DNA from: Undaria pinnatifida
Taxonomy: Eukaryota > Sar > Phaeophyceae > Laminariales > Alariaceae
NCBI GenBank assembly: GCA_012845835.1
Contig: JABAKD010000023.1
Coordinates: forward strand, 25,399,972 to 25,463,971
Direction of reading: 5' to 3'
DNA length: 64,000 bases
The translations under genes and the position numbers were made by a program. The notes beneath the pieces are model-generated. The model saw only the letters and a list, made by a program, of their open reading frames with translations, was not told the origin of the DNA and ran no database searches. Shown here in pieces: positions 32,801-42,662 of this stretch (position 1 is its first letter; every line of letters begins with the position of its first letter).

Positions 32801-33715
32801 TATCAGCTGTTAGGTGTACACAAGCTTGCTACAAGCTCCTACCATCCCAACTGTAACGGGGGCGTTGAGCGGGTAAATCACACTATGGCACAAATGCTGG
32901 CTATGGTCGTCAACGAGCGACAAGACGACTGGGACTCGCATCTGCCCCACGTCGAATTCGCTTACAACAACTCTGTCAGCGCGGCGACGGGTTTGGCGCC
33001 CAACGAGGTCCACATGGGCAGACTCCCACGGCCCCCCCTGACGATTTTCGACCGCAAAGGTGTCGTGGGACACCAGAGTCTGGCCCGTGACCACCTGGCC
33101 TATTGCGATTTGGCCACCGACCGGCAAAAGCGCGCGAACGACATTGTCCGCGCACACCACGCCCTCACCGTTTCCCGTGTTAACCGCAGAAACTCCGCCC
33201 TCGCCGACGCGCTGCGTCCAGCACCTAACTTCACTGTGGGTGGTTGGGCATGGGTATACAATTCTGCCTCTACCATCCGCCAGGGTGTGAAAGCGAATAC
33301 CGACGCCAAGGTACTCAAGGCCAAACTCGCGCTTAACTGGACGGGCCCATACAAGGTCCTGGCCGTCGGTCCCTGCTCCGCCGCCGAGACCCCGGACGGC
33401 TCGCCGCTCGGGAGCAACCTCCTTTATTTGGATCTCCCTTCCGACCTGCCTGGTTCGGACGCTCGTCGGCGTGTGGCTATCGAGCGCTGCAAACCCTGTG
33501 CCAACCCCCACGACAGCGGGGACATGCCCAAATACCTACCGGCGGGGCTGACACAGTATGTGCTCAACAAATTTTCCAAGAAGTCCCCGCCGTACCACGT
33601 CACTCAAGACGACGTTTCGACTCCCCTCCAACGGCTGGAGGTGGAGCAGATCACTGGTCATCAGTCGGTACGGGGGCGAGGTGGCGTCATCGCGGTGCTA
33701 TACAAGACGCATTAG
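26807..33715 (+). CDS. pol: Pol polyprotein with NADAR domain, protease, RT, RNase H, integrase
   Basis: The frame continues in the same phase after gag; the first codons have no ATG, so expression probably depends on gag translation. Numbering from 26870: residues 1-380 are Ser/Pro-rich and low complexity, and a NADAR (YbiA-like) domain spans about 381-538. The aspartic protease has DTGS near 651, and RT has YLDD at about 1150. RNase H begins near 1300 (YCDACIDGFG). Then come an integrase HHCC zinc motif (about 1830-1878) and a DDE core (D about 1901, D about 1964, E about 2000). All core domains look complete. Confidence 0.92.
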   Translation, partial: QGDGGTAHPTRTPTALSGTLPLISQDARVPVVRLTRGAAQITSVKSPRAPTSPDDFHGAVPAVGTRAPSMPPPSQATFSTKGVRAHSDAPLDHGPSSAMGTSASNAVNPCRGSSSTTEARAPNAAPLNHDSGACTLHAPLRHASRSKTTAATTRRLHTRTGSSPPLSDRKAAVGLRCGKANPYAPRSFPRFESVSPRDSSGRSILFPIKEEPTSLATSSLSSKRANGKEPSRAKNLFPLARAPLSKTPTGSTGPAPSLSTLTHVHQATSAPVAQDIDPTLRNGPVVTPRPPARSAGRYSREDTEESRLSSSSNSSEPPVPSGAVRAVPCDFTPKSDKATTRPPVGSGSRRAPEAGRPQTGTLQAQSARDWCPQTGTLQAHMPNTASDGLAPSTFDPSLEYSTDKVVLFWQPPSFFSQWSPSSFVVDDVSYSCAEQFMMAEKARLFKDHRAVELIMSSSDPSTHKRVGRGVRNFDAAVWDREKQNAVLSGNYAKFTQNPAMKNHLLSTGNKFLAEASPLDTVWGIGLRADDPHAKDPHKWRGKHLLGEALSAVREAIRDCEDGSPHPASPRRFRRPTGNAGIHEISSAQQSRLGTAVGAAQGPPSAYFSGTPADQSPEVLAVASRGASDRALPEHGPCLVGGTVTLDDDSFTTDIAIHSGGGAIAPYICTALLDTGSPQTFIRRDVLDRMLSVGAASSTCERPSSPRSWGGFGESAPLRTATHIRLSVQFFLEKEPTCSLAVWACVVPPSVMQHAVLLGRDSWMRFNTRSYRALPPRPLDNRVLGELTLSHHATAGVAAYAVDPAASNGAFHLRYDGSTGVSLSDEPQLLEVNLVRSNGSPALTGHYLVDILPQPDVLSGQKHFVASGRQVLPVIGVADLEPGDLIGVADAPLLRIPLGALQHPIKAAGPHPGQTSDSQVSAVASPTGAEEIVPAVLSPSPTLMERLNPVQRSAFLRVWARLPPHLREIAFDLHDPGWDPPTIEQLGDVLCDFSDVFSTSKTDFGSCSLMPFEISVPEGSAPVTSRPHRINPILAREVDATLNQYLAAGLIQHSTSPYSSPLVVIPKKSGGVRITVNYKKLNQISKLSQLPIPRVDQVLDSLGSGRVFSLFDLVSSFHQITAHKDTVPLTAFCTPTGLYEWLVMPQGSSASPGWFVKVINEVIKGLTQVAAYLDDVIVFDSDPVTHVRTIRSLFERLRKHNLKLSPSKARLGATDANFLGHSISPAGLRPNSEKVSALTNMPMPTDVKQVRALMGGINYYRKFLPDLSKRLRPINALLRKGVKFVFTPDMEKLVREILAELTTPPVLVFPDWDAVADGTRPFHVYCDACIDGFGAALEQEQTDGSIKPIAYISRATLDSERHWTPLDLEAGSIVWALKRLRGYLWGTKFRIFSDHKALENIGKVGNHNGRVQRWLEFLTAFDYTLEYRKGSANGNADFLSRLPEPATEHDRNGSTSLTPVEDGGIYLIRACGLYTPSSPIPGVGLGGLMPRTESNALGGLPLTLADFCDFRTHGPRMRLDDLPTPSRRFVARVSASTATVDSSPGRGGGSRTADYNFASVFAVPIVTNEDSAEAPAVTTSVAQPTPSRSSVQGTNPVEPMGPTASVPTSPGSPAPQTMTPFSDRISTRTRRRSATAAGKAPPAVDYGFGPGGVPQSSPRRVTTPPRARRPRPAPSVAATPTLADPPARTVPLPSDHDHAEPMGTPLLRLTPPPGETPATLTRSDALGDAAELRFADSVARYSHADWKREQHAEPTCHATIRYISIGRPSALPPDFLACYPSPKRPSLSDIQELADKGRLHTTDDDFVLLVRKPTLPPTSSDKPNSVGRAACLLNNEPVRIYVPLLMRPWIMQACHSTASCHLGTTRTLRMLERFYWWIGMSVCTRWWLRHCLKCQARKTPRLTVRWPIITMPLPEGPGIAVSVDYFGPLPATPRGNTYILLFTDRFSRRADMFPVTAAEFTAEGTANILVNQYIPLWGCPRTILSDNGLQFCSKLSQAVYQLLGVHKLATSSYHPNCNGGVERVNHTMAQMLAMVVNERQDDWDSHLPHVEFAYNNSVSAATGLAPNEVHMGRLPRPPLTIFDRKGVVGHQSLARDHLAYCDLATDRQKRANDIVRAHHALTVSRVNRRNSALADALRPAPNFTVGGWAWVYNSASTIRQGVKANTDAKVLKAKLALNWTGPYKVLAVGPCSAAETPDGSPLGSNLLYLDLPSDLPGSDARRRVAIERCKPCANPHDSGDMPKYLPAGLTQYVLNKFSKKSPPYHVTQDDVSTPLQRLEVEQITGHQSVRGRGGVIAVLYKTH
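28013..28485 (+). other. NADAR (YbiA-like) domain encoded within pol
   Basis: Recognised by the family pattern: a hydrophobic strand, FFSQWSP (SNF-like position), then YSCAEQFMMAEKARLF, matching the conserved (S/A)E-x-x-x-x-A-x-K segment. RVGRGVRNF and VWD follow, then a K/F-rich helix, VWGIG (the conserved WG) and HLLGEALSAVRE (the LG-x-x-L-M-x-v-R end). NADAR proteins are N-glycosidases acting on ADP-ribose adducts or on early riboflavin intermediates. Its role in a retroelement is unknown. Confidence 0.85.
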
Positions 33716-33748
33716 GCGGGACTCTCCGAACCGTCCTGGGAGCGGGAA

Positions 33749-34228
33749 ATGGACCTTCACCTCTCCCGCTCCCACATATTGCGTTATTGGGCCGGAACCC
33801 CGGACCAGCACCGCCAAACCAACCGCCTTTACCGCCGAATGCGGATCGGGGCGGCACAGCGTGAGCTCTCCCGCAACAACGGGGAACGTTTCCTAGCGCC
33901 GGGCTACGCCTGTGTTTCCCGCACCGATTGGCTCCGTCGCTACCACGACACCGTACTTCCTAAGGGAGCCCACTTTTGGTACAAGGGAGACGATGGTTTA
34001 TGGTGGCTAGGAAAAATCAGCGCGAGCACTACCGAGGACAAGGTATACCTGGTCCGCTTTCTGGACGACCCGGGACCGATTAAACTCCCTCTTCCCCCGG
34101 CGCGCTACACGACTTCAACGGGAGCCGTACGAGGCTCTTGGTGCTTGCAAGTTCACATCGCTAGTGCGTTTCCTCGGGGAATCCAACGTAACGTAGACGA
34201 ATCTCGAGGCGCGGCCGTGGCCAGTTGA
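33749..34228 (+). CDS. Third ORF of the giant element, Tudor/chromo-like module
   Basis: 159 residues from an ATG 33 bases after pol and in the same phase. The N-terminal half is basic (RRMRIGAAQREL). Residues about 74-137 (HFWYKGDDGLWWLGKI, then VYLVRFLDDPG and LPPARY) have the aromatic, strand-rich pattern of a small Tudor- or chromo-like barrel. In chromoviruses a chromodomain at the pol C-terminus guides integration. This may be an independent or read-through version of such a targeting module. The assignment rests on pattern only. Confidence 0.55.
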   Translation: MDLHLSRSHILRYWAGTPDQHRQTNRLYRRMRIGAAQRELSRNNGERFLAPGYACVSRTDWLRRYHDTVLPKGAHFWYKGDDGLWWLGKISASTTEDKVYLVRFLDDPGPIKLPLPPARYTTSTGAVRGSWCLQVHIASAFPRGIQRNVDESRGAAVAS

Positions 34229-35091
34229 CTTCCAAGCCACCACCGCTTCTCGATAGTTCTTCAATTTTTTGAGGTATGAGTTTTGCGTCTTTGTCTTTGG
34301 GTCGTTCGTAGTGTCCTGAGGGTCTTCATCGAGTTTTGGAGCGGTTCTTTCCATTTTTTTTCTCTTTTCTGTCCAGCCGAACCCCCTGCTCAGTGCCGGG
34401 TCAGGGTTCGGGTAAAACGCCGCTATCTGAGGCGCTGGGCTGTCGCCTTTTTGTCATTGTTTGAATTCGCCCTGCCGACGCCCTCCTCAGCCCAGAGCCG
34501 GGGGGCGACCAGTGTACGGGTCTGTGTGTCTTCTTTTATGTTTTGTGTGTTGTATTTGTTCTGCTTTGTTTTTTTTTGTCGTCTAAATACTTCCTCCCCC
34601 AGCGGGGCAGTATGTGTTGACAACTTCCATCCCGGGTATTCGTCGTTTCCTCGTCTAACCCCCCGCCTTGCCGATGACCCGCGGGAGGTTTTTCGCATTA
34701 CTTCTCCCTTGTGTTAGCGCCTGTGTTCCCCTCCATATCGACGAGGGCTCGCCTCGCCATAGTACTTTTTCTGTGGTTGGTTTACCGCAGAGCCTTTCCT
34801 GCCCCCCCCGCCACACCGGCGGCATGCGGCAAGTTCTAGAGCCTTTTCTGCCCCCCCCGCCACCCCGGCGGCATACGGCAGGTTTTTGATGGGTGACTAT
34901 TGCCTTGCTGTAGGGTCTGCTTTCCTTTCTACTGCTTTTCTTCGCGTGTTCCTGGCTCCATAGCCAGACGGTTAGAGGTGTGGGAGTGGGGTTTGAGGAG
35001 CCGCATCTTCGACTCATGGTCTAGTTCGTAGAACCGGAGTTTCCCCGAATCTCCCATATTTCTGCATATGCGACTCATCAGGGTGGGCTAG
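34229..35091 (+). other. 3' untranslated region of the giant element
   Basis: No long frame is supported. A segment of about 58 bp (GAGCCTTT, then CTGCCCCCCCCGCCAC, CGGCGGCAT and ACGGCA) is present twice in tandem at about 34790-34885. Confidence 0.6.
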
Positions 35092-35360
35092 TGTTAAGAT
35101 ACGGCCTCGAAAGGCCTGTAGGTATCCGAATTTGAGACCATTTGGATGGGTTTCGTATGATAAGGTTGGCGGTTTATATTCGGGGAAGTTAGGAATTAGA
35201 TCGGAGGCACGCGCCTCCGATCTCAGAAGCTATCCCGGGCTCTGGTGAAAACGAATAAAGCTACATCTCTACGAAGGAACGAAAGTGAGTACTCTCCGAG
35301 GACCTACCCAATTGGCAGACCTGCAGGGGGCACTCTGTGTCCCCACCCATTAATTTCACA
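35092..35360 (+). repeat. 3' LTR of the giant element
   Basis: Near-identical to 19608-19875 and followed by the TAGG duplication (35361-35364). Confidence 0.93.
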
Positions 35361-35364
35361 TAGG

Positions 35365-35841
35365 GCTTTCGGTGACAAAATTCGACTGGGAAGCGATGAG
35401 GGTGATTCCGCGAAAATAGACGACACGAACACCACAAATAATAACAGGACCGACGTAACTCTAGTAAAACCAAATGATTGGCGATGCTCCTGAAAAATTC
35501 TTCTTCCAATACAGACACTTTTGTGTGGTGCATGTCTTGGCACTGAATCGTTCTTGCCGCCCGGCGACATCCAGCACCCCCATCATGCCAGGCGAAGGAA
35601 GAGAAATATCAGGGGGGTGGGGAATAGCTACGAGTAGGGACCAGGTAACCCCCCCCCCCCTTCTTCTTTCTCTCTCCCCAGGGATGGATAAAAAGGAAAA
35701 CATGGGAAAGGGAAAACTAAACAAAAAGGGACCACAATTTTGTCGACAACGGTGGTAGTATCGCTGTTGCCCCTCCCCCTGAGATGAAACAGACAATCAA
35801 ACCCAGGGCCACACAAAACGAAACGGCCGGCTCGCAAGCGA
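35365..35841. other. Flank, no supported gene
   Basis: Short frames only. Together with the sequence left of 19604 this is the split target of the giant element. A C run lies at about 35648-35660. Confidence 0.4.
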
Positions 35842-36126
35842 AGCAAAAACTTAAACTCGTACGATATTTATTCTTTGTGAATTAACAAAAGGCAAACTTG
35901 ACCCGACACTTCAGACGCTAACCTACCACACCAAGATGCAAAAACTTAAACTCGTACGATATTTATTCTTTGTGAATACCCAAGAGGCAAACTTGACCCG
36001 ACACTGCAGACGCTAACCTACCACACCAAGATGCAAAAACTTAAACTCGTACGATATTTATTCTTTGTGAATTAACAAGAGGCAAACTTGACCCGACACT
36101 GCAGACGCTAACTTACCACACCAAGA
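35842..36126. repeat. Tandem repeat, three copies of about 95 bp
   Basis: Each unit begins GCAAAAACTTAAACTCGTAC, contains ATTTATTCTTTGTGAAT and GGCAAACTTGACCCGACAC, and ends CCACACCAAGAT. Copies start near 35843, 35938 and 36033 and differ at only a few positions. Confidence 0.92.
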
Positions 36127-37190
36127 TGGGCCCGAGTGCACTTTTCACATTCACACCATGACCACCACCGCTTCCCGTCTGATCTAGTTTTTTCCCAGTT
36201 CTACAGGCCTTGGGCCGGTGCTTTTCTGGCGGCACAGTGCGTTGGGGCCGCCCCTCCCTCCCACGCAGGGCAGGGTGAGCCTCCTGGTACGCGCCTTCTT
36301 GCCGACTGTGGCCGCGGTGAAAGAAAATCTGAGGGCCCCGGCATGGGCCCTTGGGCTTCTTGGGCGTCTGTTGGCGGCGCCAAACTACCCTGCCTCATCC
36401 CCGCCGCCGCCAAAATCGAACATCTTTGCAGCTGACGCCGACACGCCTGCACCTGCCGCTGCGCCCCCCCCTTCGCTGCCGCCACGAACGCCAACAACAC
36501 CTGCCCCATACCAACTCCGCGAAACAGCAGCGGAAACAGCGCTACCGACAACACCCGCAATCATCGCGCCCCCGTCAGCTTCCTGCAACCTAGCACGCAA
36601 TGCAGTATGTCGTTGACAAATAGAGATATCGTATTCCGAACGTTGGCGTGCCCTTTGATTTGATCATAGCGATTCTGAAGTTGTTGGGAGGTCGACAAGA
36701 TCAACCGGCCCCTCACCCCGAGCATCAGGTCCCCACATTCTCTGAGAAAGGTCGCTTCTTTCACCAGTGTCTGCCACGTCGAGAGCAGAGACCCACTCAG
36801 GAAACATCGGGCTATCCGGTGACCAGCTGGCCGTGTCGCTTTAGATAATCTCAAACTCACACTGTTCGTAGCACGCTCCAATCTACTTCGGCAGTCCGCG
36901 GTTCTTCGCAGCCATCTAAATGTCCCAGCGATAATTGAACTCCAGCAGATCGAGTGGGTCCAGCGCAGAAGAAGCGCAATAGTAGCCTGCGGAGGTAACG
37001 ATGAAAACCCTTAAAAAAAGGACAAACAGTTACAGTACGCGGAAAACATATTGGACAGGTGTACGTCAGGTCCATCATAACACGAACTACCTGGTTGACC
37101 ACCAAGCCGAAGAAAAAACTCAACATGTTACAAACACTGCAACAAACGAAACCGTGCGGTATACTTGACGGAAAATACTATGAGCATCGG
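36127..37190 (-). other. Possible 3' exons of the exonuclease-type gene, unresolved
   Basis: The minus strand shows short protein-like stretches. One near 36930-37040 reads LDLLEFNYRWDI, followed after a stop by MAAKNRGLPK; another near 36710-36830 reads MFPEWVSALDVADTGE. They resemble successive parts of one protein but are separated by stops or frame changes. This part is either split by introns I cannot place or decayed. A Gly/Ala-rich minus-strand frame (36385-36600) is low complexity. Confidence 0.35.
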
Positions 37191-37191
37191 G

Positions 37192-39482
37192 TTACGCCGT
37201 GAGGCCAATGTTATGGGTGGAAATGGTTGCTGTACCTGCTAGTGATAGGAAAGTCACGAGAAACACACACCAAGCCCCTGTACTGCTGGAATCTCTGACA
37301 CAGCGACGAGTGGTGATCCTCGCTTTACTTTTCCCTGTTGCGTAGTACAGCGGCACGCCGTCAGGCTTGCTTAGACAACCAGCTTCGATGTGCTTGCGGA
37401 GCAGCTTCACGACTTCCAGTGCTTTCGGGCGCAGGAGAATTTATCCCGATTTCGCATCGATCACGTCGCAGAACCGATCAATCACGGAATCAAAGCGAGT
37501 CAACAATCGTGTACGCTCGGGCGCCAACCGCCGACAATTCCGCAAGAAACACAGTTCATCTCTATCTCTGTCTTCTCTGCCACCTATTCCGACGGCATTT
37601 TCGCGCTTGAAGAGCACTTTCTACCTGCAGTTGGAAGCTAGATCGGCAGGAGCGTAATGGTCACGACACATGACCCAGTACAGGCATTGTTTTCGACGAC
37701 AGCTAAAGTCTCCCCATATCACTGATCCGAACAACGACACAAGTGACGTCAAAACCAATTGCCTCCTTGATGTCTTCCAGATTAACGATATAGCAAGCAT
37801 CTCTCAACCAAGCCATGGAGGGCTTGAAGGCGCCGTGACTCTTCTTCACCAGGCGCGAGATACGTGGAAGCGCGTGGAAGGTATCCAGGCGACCCTTGAG
37901 CATGTTTGGGCCACCCCCCTGATGCAGTTGGGTAACAACCAACATGAATTGAGAACACTCGAACAGAAAAAAATCGTATACAAAGCGCACGTTGACGCCG
38001 AGCAGATTTCATAAACAAACAACACATATTTGCCACCTCTGCAGCACTCACGTCGTCCTGGTAAACATTGCCACCGATCTCGTCTCCGCCTCTTAGGTCG
38101 CAAGCGCGGTCGTGACCAGCATCAAAGTCATACCCGTCGCCACCGTCCTTTTCGCCCTCGTCCGAGTCCGTATCATCTAGAAAACAAAACAAAACGAAAA
38201 AGTTTGGTTTGTTGGGCGAATACAAACGTCAGCAAAAGAATGAGGAACGCCAATGCGTGCAGGGCGTCAGACAACTCAGCTCAATTTTTTCCAAGGACGG
38301 TGTAAGGCCTTACCTAGCGAGCCCACCACGTGGCAAGGTGCTTCGGTGGCGAACAAGTCGGGGTCATCGTTGTAAGCAGCACTTGCATTCGGGTTTGGCG
38401 ACGGTGCTGGTGTCGCAGGGGGGGGTGTCCAATCGGCCGCAAGGCGAACATGGGTAACGTCCCACAGAACAAGCCTGTCACCGCCGCCGCAGATTTCCTT
38501 CATCGTCACACGACCCACACCCGCGGAGGAAGGTGCCTCCTTGTGTGCTGCGTACGTAGCAGGCTTCACCGCGTCGCTCACTTTGACTACGACGTTCTTC
38601 TGGCCGCCAGATTGACGTGATCGAGGACGCCACCGAAGCAAAGATCCAGCGGTAGTCTCATGGCTCTGTACGTTCCCAACGCCAACACAACTGGCATGGT
38701 TGTTGCTGTGGAGTCGCACCTAGAGTTTCATCGCAAAATAGACCAGGTTTGGGGGGTGATACCAGGTTTAGTCGCTTGTGATGCGGATGTGCCGTGCATG
38801 TTGTTGGTTTACATGATGCGAGAAATAAGGTCTCGATGAGTGTGGTACAGAACATCCCAATCGCATCTGTGTTCCCGGCGGCAAAATGGTCGGAACCGGG
38901 CCGCGCATGGGATCCTTCAATGCCTTGATCCCCTCGTAAACGAGAACGGAAGCGTCATCATCCAAGCAGGCATACTCTACCCGTGACGGCACCGTAAGGA
39001 TTTTAAAAGGCAGGCATCATTAACATTCCACATACCAGCAGATTCAAGAGCATGGCGCCAACAATCTAGCTGGCAACAAGAAACGTTCGATAACCTACAA
39101 CGAGCGTGAATAGGACACGCACAGCTAACTAGAGTAGTATCACCAGTTGGGCGTTGAGGGGAGAACTCCGGCGAGACAAGGGGAAGATCGGGTCTGTGGG
39201 CACCTCTTTCCCAACCAAACTAAACACTATACCCGCCAGCGAAAGAGATGGCGTCTGCACCCAACAAGCTTTCGCGTGAGTCAGCGCCCCCACAGTGTTC
39301 GCGGCTTTGACCTCATCCAAATACGTCGCGTCTGACTTGGTGTTGACGCCAAGTCTACCATCATGTCCTGGTACCAAATCACGCTGGTTTTTCACCTTTG
39401 GAAACGCAAGCGAGAATTTTCGATTTGAATACGCCTTGTGCCAGCTGCGAACTGCCGAACCGAGAAAACACGACTGCCGCAA
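37192..39482 (-). CDS. Spliced gene with a DEDDy-type 3'-5' exonuclease segment (partial)
   Basis: Exons read on the minus strand. About 39400-39144 encodes SLSLAGIVFSLVGKEV, as in WRN-like exonucleases. From 38974, YACLDDDASVLVYEGIKAL carries the motif III Tyr and Asp. 38720-38314 encodes a VRLHSNN start and ends at CTAG|GTAAGG. 38176-38052 is acidic and ends GAC|GTGAGT. 37918 to about 37730 encodes HALPRISRLVKKSHGAF. 37702-37625 encodes CRRKQCLYWVMCRDHY. About 37450-37270 encodes GCLSKPDGVPLYY and RCVRDSSST. Phases agree across the 38314/38176 and 38052/37918 junctions. Motifs I and II were not found; start and end are missing, so it may be a relic. Multicopy relatives are known to me from other eukaryotes, from memory. 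Confidence 0.6.
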
Positions 39483-39639
39483 TTGTACCAGGTGCCAGTT
39501 ATCATGTACCAGTCATCATATTCTCAGAGCTAAGAGTATACATCACTTGTACGAGTGTAGAAGCTACAACAGCAAACAAGCTTCAGCAGAAGTAATAGTT
39601 TCAAAATAGATGACGTAATTAGCCAGGCTGTTATTTGCA

Positions 39640-40450
39640 CGAAAATAAGAAACTCGGGATACTTTGTACTGAAGTTAATGTACAATAAGGTAGAGTGCAC
39701 CCTCTACCAAATAAGAAAGCCAGCCTAGGTCGCTATTTTATGTGCCTGGTATCTTTTAGGTGTCCTGTACTACTGCATCTGGTATCTGGCATGCGATTAA
39801 TCAGAGGTCAAGTATGGTATTTACTTCGTACCAGGTACCAGGTATCGCATGCTCAGAGCTATGACACCTGGTACCAGGTAGATTCGCGTACAACCAGCAG
39901 CGCACAAGCAGCAAGAGCAGTAGCCTACAATGACCTGGTACGACTCGTACCTCGTATCAAAATAACATTGCCGAAGACAAACTGCTGGTGTACAGCAGTA
40001 CAGAACACGAAAAAATAAACCTGGTAGTAAGAAAGCCAGGGTGATATTTAGCTACCGGAGTAAGAACCTCGGGAGTCAATATACCTTTATGTGACCACGG
40101 ACTCTAGATTTTTGACAAGAGTTAATGTGAGAAAAAAAAAACAACATACTGAAGTTACCTGTAAGAACAAACCCTCTGCCAAATACGAAAGCCAACCTAC
40201 TCCTGTAGGTCAGTATTTCCGTGCCTTACGATATACAGCGGTGCTACAGCAGTACAAGACACCTACCTGTAATATTAAAGGTGCAGTAATAAAAAAGCCA
40301 AGTTGATATTTTCAGAAAAAAAAAAAGCTCGGGAGCTGTTATACTGAAGTCAGTGTAGAACGTACCCCCTCATAAATAAGAAAGCCAGCTTACCGCAGGT
40401 ACCAGGTAAGTATGTTTCTTATCTGGTGTCCTGTAGTCTACTGCTTTGGC
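39640..40450. repeat. Diverged repeat array with AATAAGAAAGCCAG motif
   Basis: Three to four imperfect units share CTCGGGA, a TACTGAAGT(T)A segment, CCCTC(T)...AAATAAGAAAGCCA and GGT(C)ANTATTT. They lie near 39645-39760, 40040-40230 and 40270-40430. A related piece lies near 18870-18960. ACCAGGTACC palindromes are dense here. No coding signal is seen. Confidence 0.6.
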
Positions 40451-42662
40451 TTTACCATGGTACCAGATACTGCTGTGTAAGATTCGTCCGTACAGCAGCA
40501 GGTAACAGACAGAAGTCTACGAAAGAACCACTCACATCCGGCCTTGTGTAGCGTAGGTAGAGGGCTGTAAGGAAACTACCCCACCCGCTTGCTTTTTTCT
40601 TGAAGTGCTGGCTTTGACAGAATAGTGCTCGTGATGTCGATGAGTGCCCTGCTGTCAAAGTAGATGAAGTTGCACTTTGTTGTGGTTCGCTCTCCCGAGC
40701 GGATCCATCACCGCTGCCTCCACCGCTACTTCCATCGCTACCTCCACCGTCACGATCTCCGCCGGTGCTGCTTCCAATGCCTCCACCGCTGCCTCCGCCA
40801 TCAATACCCACCTCGTCGCATCGACAGATGGCAGGCTCCAAGAAACGAAACTAGTCACACTACAACAACTGTTGCTACAGGGAGGCAGGCTCCTTGGCTC
40901 GGGACCACGGAAACGAGCCCGGTGGTCCTAGGCTAGGAGAGCCGCAATTAGACATACCAAAGCGTACATAGCCGCCACACCAGCATGGTGCTGGGGAGCC
41001 GGCTGTGGTGTCGGTTGTCTGGTGTCTGCGCTGCGCGCGGTCCCGCTTGCAGTCTCTATCCTTACAAAAAAATCCCCAGGTATAGACTAGACGCCGTGCC
41101 GTACTTCGTGGTCTTTTTCAAATTGAAATCTGGTTCTATAGAGTAGGTACACAGGCGTTTTTGGTGCTGGCAGGCTTTTCCTTCCTGCCAATGTTGGCAG
41201 ATTCCCGGGCGCCGGAAAATCCAGGCAACTTCGTTCGCACTGGGCCCGTCGTCCTTCCGTCGCTGCTGTCGCCGGATTGCAAGAATCTGCTTGGCCTGGG
41301 GCAATTCCTCTGCGGTCTTCCGGGATGTCGTTCATGCTTGCTGTGTGACGACGCGCGTTACTGCTGGTGTGGGTGGTGGCGGTCTTGCTTTATGGCTCGG
41401 CTTTCAAAAATCAGGATAAAAAAAGACAAACAACCCCGCGCTCGATAATAATGCAGCCGTTTTGTCATGGAAATCCTGGAAAAAAAAGAGGAAATTTAGG
41501 AAATTCACATCTCCGATAAATTTTCCTAATTTTCCTAATTTTCCTAATTTTCCTAATTTTCCTAATTTTTCATATTTTGGCCGTTCTTATCGGAGAGCTT
41601 TTTTTGTCCTGATTTTCCTAATTTTCCATATTTTGTCTTAAAATACGGAGGCGTTCTGTCATAATTTAGGAAATTCTTCAGCCCTAATTTTAACATAGGG
41701 TGGTTGTAGAGTAAATCGAGAGTGTATAACGCCTTCCAGGTCCGATAGGAACAATGCCTGCAATGTATGGAAACCTTTTTTTTTCATCACTATGTAAGTA
41801 TGCCCACCACGAATTTCTGGGAAAATTCTTGGCGGAAATTTCCGGCAACATTCTTGCATAACTGCTGTGACAGCAGAAATCAATGCGCCTTCTTCGTAGA
41901 TCGGGGTGTTGTGTCCTAAAAACTGGGGGACAGACGGCATTCGTCTTGTGTGTGAGCAGTCCTCGAGATGCATTTTGGAGTAGTGCCACCGTGTGCGCAC
42001 GCACGTGCGCGCACCCTCACAGAACTTCACCCGTGCTGCTGTCCGGCAGCCTTTCACACGTGGTTGCCATCTGCCGCTAGGACGCGGCTACGCACGATTG
42101 TAACACGGAAAACGCGAGACACATACATGATGATGAGTAAAACAAGGGCGGGCGTGTGGCGACACACACAACCAAAGACAAGAGCACGCATGTGTATGGC
42201 GAAAAACGCGAAGAAGACACAGCAGCTGCAGCTGCTGTGGTAGTAGTAGCCCACCACAGCACAGCCGAGAGAGGGCCCTCCCGGCCTAGCTATGGTGGCG
42301 CAGCCGCATCTACCTCGTGTCCGTGCCCTACAGGGCTGGGTGGTGATTGATGTAGAGCGTTCGGAGGGGGAGGTGATATCGTTGTGTGGGGCGGGTGGGG
42401 TGTGGGGGGCAATCAATGAAAACTGGCTTGCTGCTTGCAGGATACAGGATCAACTTCAACCAAAAAGCCCCCCTCGCAAGATTTATAACCCCCTGTCTTG
42501 CGGTTTGGGATCGTTCGAGTTAAACTGGAAAAGTTAACAATCACAAATTAGGAAATCCTGTCGTCGATTTCCTGATTTCGAAGGCAGTGCTTCGACAAGC
42601 GCCGTGGCTCAACGCTGGGACCATCGGGTAGCTTCAAACGTTGACCGGGGTGGTCCAACGTT
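40451..42662. other. Largely non-coding, with a dispersed repeat and an AT-rich microsatellite
   Basis: At 41095-41165 lies a copy of the repeat found inverted at 18335-18410, joined to a segment (41169-41213) shared with 7462-7506. A TTTTCCTAA tandem repeat (about 41517-41572) is enclosed by the inverted repeat CTCCGATAA/TTATCGGAG. A minus-strand frame at 41659-42057 is open for about 130 residues, but I do not recognise it. Confidence 0.45.

Larger units (their letters stand above)
19608..35360 (+). mobile_element. Giant Ty3/gypsy-type LTR retrotransposon, 15.75 kb, looks whole
   Basis: LTRs of 268 and 269 bp (TGTTAAG...TTTCACA) differ at one substitution and one single-base length change, so the insertion is young. 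A TAGG target duplication is present at 19604-19607 and 35361-35364. A primer-binding site begins at 19878. The leader of about 4 kb carries an 84-bp satellite. Gag, pol and a third ORF follow on the same strand. Domain order protease-RT-RNase H-integrase places it in Ty3/gypsy. The NADAR domain in pol and the extra ORF are unusual. Confidence 0.93.
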
